In this document: positions 6,645 to 10,913 of the stretch, piece after piece
How positions within the stretch are numbered: position 1 is the stretch's first letter
Layout: each line of letters begins with the position of its first letter
Assembly (NCBI GenBank): GCA_030650265.1
Contig: JAUSEJ010000654.1
Location: forward strand, 1 to 10,913
Direction of reading: 5' to 3'
Source of the DNA: Dehalococcoidia bacterium
GTDB lineage: Bacteria > Chloroflexota > Dehalococcoidia > JACPQF01
Length of the DNA stretch: 10,913 bases
Notes under the pieces: model-generated
Databases searched by the model: none
What the model was told of the DNA's origin: nothing
Seen by the model: only the letters and a program-made list of their open reading frames with translations
Translations under genes and position numbers: made by a program

Positions 6645-6923
6645 ATGAGCGTAAGAGTTCGTATTCCTACACCATTGCGCAAGCTTAGCAATGGCTCTAG
6701 CGAGGTGATGATAGATTGCACTTCAATAGCTAACTGCGTCAGCGATCTTGAGAGCCAGTATCCTGGCTTCCGGGAGAGACTATGCGACGAGGCCGGGGAG
6801 TTGAGACGCTTCGTTAACATCTACGTCAACGGGGAGGATGTGCGATTTCTGGACGGGTTGGCCACTCCCACCAAATCAGGCGACGAGATAAGCATCGTTC
6901 CGGCGGTCGCCGGCGGTCGCTAG
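6645..6923 (+). CDS. MoaD/ThiS-family sulfur carrier protein ending in Gly-Gly-Arg
   Basis: The 92-residue protein has a ubiquitin-like MoaD/ThiS pattern: RVRIPTPLRKL at the start, FVNIYVNGEDVRFLDG in the middle and the closing block GDEISIVPAVAGGR. In this family the C-terminal Gly-Gly is adenylated by an E1-like enzyme and converted to a thiocarboxylate that donates sulfur to molybdopterin, thiazole, cysteine or homocysteine synthesis. Here one arginine follows the diglycine (Gly90-Gly91-Arg92), so trimming by a protease would be needed before activation. The ATG at 6645 has AAAGGA 10 nt upstream and is preferred over TTG 6624. No adenylating enzyme or JAMM protease is encoded in this window. 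The context suggests a dedicated partner of the PLP enzyme, like CysO with CysM. Confidence 0.9.
   Translation: MSVRVRIPTPLRKLSNGSSEVMIDCTSIANCVSDLESQYPGFRERLCDEAGELRRFVNIYVNGEDVRFLDGLATPTKSGDEISIVPAVAGGR
6901..6920 (+). repeat. 10-bp tandem duplication at the sulfur-carrier C-terminus
   Basis: CGGCGGTCGC occurs twice in direct tandem (6901-6910 and 6911-6920), immediately before the TAG stop. The second copy supplies the codons for the terminal Gly-Gly-Arg. Because 10 is not a multiple of three, gain or loss of one copy would change the reading frame and the functional C-terminus. Confidence 0.8.
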
Positions 6924-7009
6924 CAGCAGCATCATCTTGAAGGCACAGCGGCCATAGTTGACTAAGCTAGTTGGATTTGTCCCATCTTTCAAGTCAGGGA
7001 GGGTTTGAT

Positions 7010-7252
7010 ATGGCATCAGAGATAAGGCCAGACCGGACCGTAGATTGCCGGGGCCTGTTGTGTCCCATGCCCATTGTCGAGACTAAACGGGCTATAGCCA
7101 CTCTTGCCGTCGGGCAGATACTGGAAGTCCTTGCCACAGACCCGGGCTCTAAACGCGATATGCCGGCCTTCGCCAAGAACACCGGCAACGAACTGGTCGA
7201 GGCAGGTGAGGAAGGGAAAGTATTTCGCTTCTTAATTCGCAAGTCAAGCTGA
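7010..7252 (+). CDS. tusA: TusA-like sulfurtransferase (SirA/TusA family)
   Basis: The 80-residue product fits the small TusA family, cytosolic persulfide carriers that accept sulfane sulfur on a conserved cysteine from cysteine desulfurases or rhodaneses and pass it on. The hallmark CPMP motif is present as DCRGLLCPMP with the active Cys18; a second cysteine, Cys13, precedes it. The usual block LEVLATDPGSKRDMPAFAKNTGNEL follows, as does a C-terminal strand. The ATG at 7010 has a strong AGGGAGGG site (6996-7003) 6 nt upstream; a longer TTG start at 6971 would overlap this site and is unlikely. In the operon it most plausibly hands sulfur to the MoaD-like carrier or works with the DsrE-like neighbour, as TusA does with TusBCD. 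Confidence 0.93.
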   Translation: MASEIRPDRTVDCRGLLCPMPIVETKRAIATLAVGQILEVLATDPGSKRDMPAFAKNTGNELVEAGEEGKVFRFLIRKSS

Positions 7253-7274
7253 AAGTAGCTTGCAAGGAGCTTCC

Positions 7275-7928
7275 ATGGAAATCAACTCAGGGGAAATCAA
7301 CTCAGGGGAAATCAACTCAGAGGAAATCAATTCAGAAGGCATGCCAGCCGGGCTCGAGGAGAAGATCGCCGCGCTCGTGGACGCCCGGGTCGACGCCATC
7401 CTTCAAGCCAGGCTGGAGCATCTGCTCGCCCTGAAGACGCAAGAGAAAGGCGATAGCCCGATTGGTCGCCGGCGTCTGGCCATCGTCGCCTCCAAGGGGA
7501 CCCTGGATATGGCCTATCCGCCCCTCATTCTCTCCTCGACGGCCGCGGCCATGGGTTGGGAGGTGACCATTTTCTTCACCTTCTACGGCCTGGACATCAT
7601 CAACCGGAAGAAACTGCGAAAGCTCAAAGTAGCGCCTGTGGGCAATCCCGCCATGCCGGTGCCGGTTCCCAATTTGCTCGGCGCCATACCGGGGATGACG
7701 GCCATGGCCACCAACATGATGAAGAGTTGGTTTACCAAGGCGCGCATTCCGTCTATCGAGGAGATGCTCGCCATCGCCAGGGAGAACGGGGTCGAGTTCA
7801 TCGCCTGCACCACCACGATGGGGGTGATGGGAGTGAAGGAGAGCGACATCATCGAGGGGGCCACCATGGCTGGCGCCGCCGCCTTCCTCGACTACGCTGC
7901 CGAGGCTTCGGTTTCCTTGTTCGTCTAA
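7275..7928 (+). CDS. DsrE/DsrF-like family protein with repetitive N-terminus
   Basis: From residue about 67 the 217-residue product is a DsrE-type domain of the peroxiredoxin-like/DsrE2 kind: RRLAIVASKGTLDMAYPPL, then AMGWEVTIFFTFYGLDIIN, and near the end FIACTTTMGVMGVKESDIIE and GAAAFLDYA. The only cysteine, Cys178 in FIACTT, stands where family members carry a sulfur-binding cysteine. DsrE-like proteins bind or relay persulfide sulfur, often beside TusA. Residues 2-21 are four EINS(G/E) pentapeptides, followed by a charged helix (about 24-57) that could be a coiled coil. The ATG at 7275 has AAGGAG (7264-7269) 5 nt upstream, 22 bp after the tusA stop. It is the last gene of the operon; a hydrophobic stretch near 130-150 may contact membrane or partners. 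Confidence 0.88.
   Translation: MEINSGEINSGEINSEEINSEGMPAGLEEKIAALVDARVDAILQARLEHLLALKTQEKGDSPIGRRRLAIVASKGTLDMAYPPLILSSTAAAMGWEVTIFFTFYGLDIINRKKLRKLKVAPVGNPAMPVPVPNLLGAIPGMTAMATNMMKSWFTKARIPSIEEMLAIARENGVEFIACTTTMGVMGVKESDIIEGATMAGAAAFLDYAAEASVSLFV
7278..7337 (+). repeat. Four 15-bp tandem repeats in the DsrE-like gene
   Basis: The unit GAAATCAACTCAGGG is present four times in direct tandem, in frame. The first two are identical; the third ends in GAG, and the fourth has AAT and GAA changes. Each encodes Glu-Ile-Asn-Ser-Gly/Glu. Copy-number change would alter the length of the N-terminal tail without a frameshift. Confidence 0.95.
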
Positions 7929-7999
7929 CCGGCCACAAACAGAAGTTGAACGCTGCTTTCCGGCCTGATTGGGATGTTACGCAGTGGTCGCTTTTTCAT

Positions 8000-8108
8000 C
8001 ACAGAGACATGGAGGCACGGTGTTTCTCCTGACTCTGTGGACGGCAAACCCTGTGTCATGTTTCTTCAGTCGTCGGAAAGAAGAATAGCAAACTCGCTAC
8101 GTGCCTCC
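8000..8108. repeat. Nested inverted repeats between convergent genes
   Basis: CACAGAG (8000-8006) and CTCTGTG (8033-8039) are perfect inverted arms enclosing GGAG/CTCC (8011-8014, 8026-8029). Further out GGAGGCACG (8011-8019) is inverted as CGTGCCTCC (8100-8108). The segment sits between the 3' ends of the sulfur operon and typA. The wording CACAGAGACATGGAGGCACG recalls a widespread intergenic repeat type in environmental bacteria. No clear T-run marks a terminator on either strand. Confidence 0.4.
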
Positions 8109-8125
8109 GTGGTTAACCATCGTAT

Positions 8126-9970
8126 CTAGACAGCCCAGGCCAGCTTTTCCTTCTTCGATTTGACCCGGGAGTCTGCGTCGAGAACCTTCTTCCGCAGGCG
8201 TAGACTCTTGGGCGTGACCTCGAGCAACTCGTCGTCCTGCAAAAAGTCCAGGCTTTGCTCCAGGCTCAGGATGGTCGGCGGCGTGAGGATAACGGCGATG
8301 TCCGCGGTGGAGGACCGGATATTGGTCTGTTTCTTCTCTCTGGCTACGTTGATTTCCATATCGGTCGCCCGGGTGTTGACGCCGACGATCATCCCCTCGT
8401 AGACCATGGTCTGGGGAGGAATGAAGGTGATTCCCCGGCCCTGAGCGTTGTTGAGTCCGTAGGTAACAGCCTTGCCCGGTTCCGAGGCGATCAGAACGCC
8501 GTTACGAAGATTCGGCAAGGGGGCGCCAAGCGGCTCAAAGCGCAGGAATAGAGAGTTCAGGATCGTAGTTCCCCGCGAGAGGGTAAGCAACTGGCTGCGG
8601 AGACCAAGTAGGCCGCGAGTAGTAATCTCGTATACCAACCTAACGGTTCCGTCGGAATTGTCGGACTGGGAGTGAAGGATGCCCTTACGGCGGCCGACCT
8701 CGCCGGCCACGGCCCCGACGTAGACAGGCTCGACGTCAATGGTTAGCTCCTCGACAGGCTCGGAAGCAACACCGTTGATCATCTTGACGATGACCTGTGG
8801 CTTGCCGACCTGAAGCTCAAAGCCTTCCCGCCGCATATTCTCTATCAACACAGAGAGATGTAACTCGCCTCGACCCGATAGGACGAACTCGCCGGACTCT
8901 CCCATCTCGAGACGTAGCGAGACGTTTGTCTCCAACTCCCGTCTGAGTCGCTCGAGTATCTGTTGGCTGGTTACATTTCGCCCCTCTCGCCCGGCGAAGG
9001 GCGAGGTATTGGCCGTGACCGCCATCTTCAGCGTCGGCTCGCCGATCTCGATGGTCGGCAGGGCCTCTGGTACGCTGCTATCGGCAATGGTGTCGCCGAT
9101 CCCGGCGTTCTTGATGCCGGTGACTGCCACGATATCGCCCGCTACGGCCTGATCTACCTCCACCCTCTTCAAGCCCTGGCTGACCAGAACCCGATCGATT
9201 CGGGCCACTTCGTCCTTCCCATTGGTAGGATCGACTGCCTTAATGAGGGCGACCGACAGGCCAGGTGTGGCGATCCCGCGTCGAATGCGGCCGATAGCGT
9301 AACGGCCCAGGTAGCTATCCCAGTCGAGGGCAGCGACCAGCATCTGGAAAGGTCCCTCGACGGTGACCTTCGGCGAAGGTATGTACCTGAGTATGGCATC
9401 AAAAATAGGAGTGAGGTCCGCGGGTTCCGTCATATCGTCCGGCATCTTGGCCCAGGCTTTGCCCTGGCGGGCAATCGAGTAGTAGATAGGAAAGTCGAGT
9501 TGGCGCTCGTCGGTGGCCAGGTCAAGGAAGAGATCGATGGTCTTGCTCACGACTTCCTCTACCCGGGCGTCGCGCTTGTCGATCTTATTGACGACCACGA
9601 TCATGCGCAGGCCGCATTCGAGGGCCTTCTTGAGGACGAACTTGGTCTGGGGCATCGGGCCTTCTTGGGCGTCAATGACCAGGAGGGCGCCATCAGCCAT
9701 ATTGAGAGTCCGCTCAACCTCGCCGCTGAAATCGGCGTGGCCGGGAGTGTCAATAATGTTAATGCGTGTGTCCAAATAGTTGACGGCCGTGTTCTTGGCC
9801 AGGATCGTGATTCCCCGTTCCCGTTCCTGGTCATTCGAGTCCATGATCAGGGTCTGGCTCATAGCCGCCTCGTTTTCCCTGAACGTCTTCGACTGCTTCA
9901 GCAATCCATCGACCAAAGTAGTTTTCCCATGGTCGACATGAGCAATAATTGCAACGTTTCGCAAATCCAT
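8126..9970 (-). CDS. typA: Ribosome-associated GTPase TypA/BipA
   Basis: TypA is a translational GTPase of the EF-G/LepA class that binds the 70S ribosome and aids 50S assembly and growth under cold or stress. The 614 residues match the usual length of about 600-615. G motifs are AHVDHGKTT (10-18), RGITI (52-56, switch I), DTPGHADF (74-81) and NKID (128-131). The C-terminal ending EVTPKSLRLRKKVLD is characteristic of TypA. The usual G5 Ser-Ala appears as SIARQG, a mild departure. ATG 9970 is preceded on its strand by AGGGGGAA, 12 nt upstream. The gene appears monocistronic, with a promoter about 40-70 bp upstream, and converges on the sulfur operon. Confidence 0.96.
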   Translation of the reverse strand: MDLRNVAIIAHVDHGKTTLVDGLLKQSKTFRENEAAMSQTLIMDSNDQERERGITILAKNTAVNYLDTRINIIDTPGHADFSGEVERTLNMADGALLVIDAQEGPMPQTKFVLKKALECGLRMIVVVNKIDKRDARVEEVVSKTIDLFLDLATDERQLDFPIYYSIARQGKAWAKMPDDMTEPADLTPIFDAILRYIPSPKVTVEGPFQMLVAALDWDSYLGRYAIGRIRRGIATPGLSVALIKAVDPTNGKDEVARIDRVLVSQGLKRVEVDQAVAGDIVAVTGIKNAGIGDTIADSSVPEALPTIEIGEPTLKMAVTANTSPFAGREGRNVTSQQILERLRRELETNVSLRLEMGESGEFVLSGRGELHLSVLIENMRREGFELQVGKPQVIVKMINGVASEPVEELTIDVEPVYVGAVAGEVGRRKGILHSQSDNSDGTVRLVYEITTRGLLGLRSQLLTLSRGTTILNSLFLRFEPLGAPLPNLRNGVLIASEPGKAVTYGLNNAQGRGITFIPPQTMVYEGMIVGVNTRATDMEINVAREKKQTNIRSSTADIAVILTPPTILSLEQSLDFLQDDELLEVTPKSLRLRKKVLDADSRVKSKKEKLAWAV

Positions 9971-10009
9971 AAAAGAACTAGATTCCCCCTAACAATATCA
10001 AACCCATGA

Positions 10010-10038
10010 ACCTTACCCTGTTACGCGTGATTTGTCAA
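10010..10038 (-). promoter_or_regulatory. Probable promoter of typA
   Basis: A perfect TTGACA on the minus strand (10038-10033) lies 17 bp from TAAGGT (10015-10010), a weak -10 box with three of six consensus bases. The predicted start near 10003 gives a leader of about 33 nt ahead of the typA ATG. Confidence 0.45.
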
Positions 10039-10433
10039 ACTTTGGGGCAGCACGAAGACTAATCGCCTCTTCGCCAATCTGGTTTTGAAGCCTGGGTGAA
10101 GTTCGCAGGGGTGAGCCCCGTGTAACCAACAGATACCCACATCGACCCTGGCAAAAAAGGAAAATATGTCTTAATAGTTTAGAGCGGCGACGGGCCATGA
10201 TTCGGCCAAGCCTCAACATCCTGAAGGTGTGGCGTTGTCGCTCGTCGTTGAGCAAACGCCACCTATCCACAGGCTAACCGCCAACAAACATGGCCGAAGC
10301 GCCCAGGCATATGTTATTCCGCTTAAGTTACTGATCGCTTTCGGATTCGACTGCCCAAGCCCACACAACCGCAGCAGAATTCAATCATCAAGTCAAAATC
10401 CGGCTCGTGAGCTTGGGGCACAGCGGCAACTGC
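10039..10433. other. Gene-free stretch with one strong hairpin
   Basis: No convincing coding frame covers this region; the frames present lack ribosome sites and family features. No tRNA, SRP RNA or riboswitch consensus was recognised. A hairpin at 10225-10264 is the only clear structure: TGGCGTT (10230-10236) pairs with AACGCCA (10255-10261), AGG (10225-10227) with CCT (10262-10264), and GCTC (10240-10243) with GAGC (10250-10253) around a GTCGTT loop. A smaller GGGG-TGAG-CCCC hairpin lies at 10108-10119. Neither is followed by a T-run on either strand. Confidence 0.5.
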
Positions 10434-10754
10434 TTAGTCGTTCTTGGCCTCGGCGACCTGCGCATCAGCGCTTGTATGGAGATCCTCGAGTTCCTTCTGT
10501 TTATTCGCGATCTGAGTGTCGATGTCGACAATCGCTGAAGACTTGGCGGCTAACGCAGCCTGGTCCAAAGCTTTAGCGACCAGCATCGTGTGGGCGTCCT
10601 GACCGAGCGCCGCGATAGCCTTAGCCTTGGCTTCCTCGAGATCGTCAATTGCAGACTTAACGTGCTGGGAGTCCATAGCCTCCTTTGACCTGATGACCGC
10701 CTCTTGTGCCCGATCGGAGATTCCATCTCTTAACCCATCAAAAAAGCCTGGCAC
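10434..10754 (-). CDS. Small helical protein of unknown function
   Basis: I do not recognise a family. The 106-residue product is almost wholly helical and rich in Ala, Asp, Glu and Lys, with no cysteines and no signal peptide. It starts PGFFDGLRDGISDRAQEAV and contains charged, coiled-coil-like helices (SAIDDLEEAKAKAIAALG; DIDTQIANKQKELEDLH). The N-terminus resembles small FFD-L-type cytosolic proteins that often carry a zinc ribbon, but none is present here. GTG 10754 is chosen because GGAGGT (10765-10760) lies 5 nt upstream; the longer TTG start at 10769 would include that site. It is separated from typA by 463 bp and seems to be transcribed alone. Confidence 0.7.
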   Translation of the reverse strand: MPGFFDGLRDGISDRAQEAVIRSKEAMDSQHVKSAIDDLEEAKAKAIAALGQDAHTMLVAKALDQAALAAKSSAIVDIDTQIANKQKELEDLHTSADAQVAEAKND

Positions 10755-10820
10755 GCTGCACCTCCACAATTATAATTCGGCTTCCGGATCGTAGGGAACA
10801 GAAACCGGAACGCTGATACT

Positions 10821-10849
10821 ATATTATCACAAGTCTGGTTGGTAGTAAA
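10821..10849 (-). promoter_or_regulatory. Possible promoter of the small helical protein gene
   Basis: On the minus strand TTTACT (10849-10844) is 17 bp from TAATAT (10826-10821), each four of six to consensus. It is about 70 bp upstream of the GTG start. A perfect TATAAT at 10774-10769 also exists but is too close to the ribosome site and has no -35 partner. The rest of the sequence to the window end shows no other feature. Confidence 0.3.
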
Positions 10850-10913
10850 TACACGGTAGTGTGCGAAGTATTGTGTCAATTTGATGGGGGTTGAGAATCA
10901 GGCGGTTCTCCTG

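Noticed and set aside
8963..10009. 348-codon plus-strand open frame opposite typA
   Set aside because: It is antisense to the conserved GTPase domain, and its length is explained by the codon composition of typA.
10101..10130. GTTCGCAGGGGTGAGCCCCG as a possible tRNA arm or SRP RNA fragment
   Set aside because: No acceptor stem, anticodon arm or CCA end can be built, and the conserved SRP tetraloop region is absent.
10013..10270. 85-codon minus-strand open frame upstream of typA
   Set aside because: The product is Arg/Leu-rich low-information sequence, has no ribosome site and would cover the probable typA promoter.

Overview
The window looks like a chromosomal segment of a mid-GC bacterium, most likely a Chloroflexota member. 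This is inferred from gene content: an Lgt of divergent sequence, a Ski2-like DSHCT helicase, a zinc-ribbon threonine synthase-type PLP enzyme under a SAM riboswitch, and TypA. I could not test the taxonomy by any search.

Layout. Positions 1-99 hold the 3' tail of an unidentified plus-strand gene. A palindromic repeat (132-159) separates it from the converging minus-strand lgt (201-1025). lgt and a plus-strand MNT-type nucleotidyltransferase gene (about 1190-1537) diverge from a shared intergenic region with a good sigma-70-type promoter for each. The nucleotidyltransferase overlaps a 21-codon remnant that looks like the start of a HEPN partner. That remnant stops exactly where the large minus-strand DSHCT helicase (1589-4474) ends. 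The helicase gene has its own promoter and an odd hairpin over its start codon.

The core of the window is a plus-strand operon at 4565-7928. It has a sigma-70-type promoter, then a SAM-I (S-box) riboswitch with terminator and antiterminator, then about 240 nt of further structured leader. Five closely spaced genes follow: a threonine synthase-like PLP enzyme, a stand-alone NIL-domain protein, a MoaD/ThiS-like sulfur carrier ending in GG plus one Arg, a TusA-like sulfurtransferase, and a DsrE-like protein with a tandem-repeat N-terminus. SAM control of a threonine synthase makes little sense for threonine supply, and the other four genes point to sulfur transfer. The likeliest reading is homocysteine/methionine synthesis from an activated homoserine (perhaps O-phosphohomoserine), with sulfur delivered by a protein thiocarboxylate. 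That would be analogous to the CysO/CysM cysteine pathway and the Wolinella HcyS/MetY pathway, but with a different PLP enzyme. This is inference and is the most interesting content here.

Downstream, the minus strand carries typA (8126-9970) converging on the operon. A 463-bp gene-free stretch with one strong hairpin follows, then a small minus-strand helical protein of unknown function (10434-10754). The last roughly 160 bases hold only a possible promoter for it.
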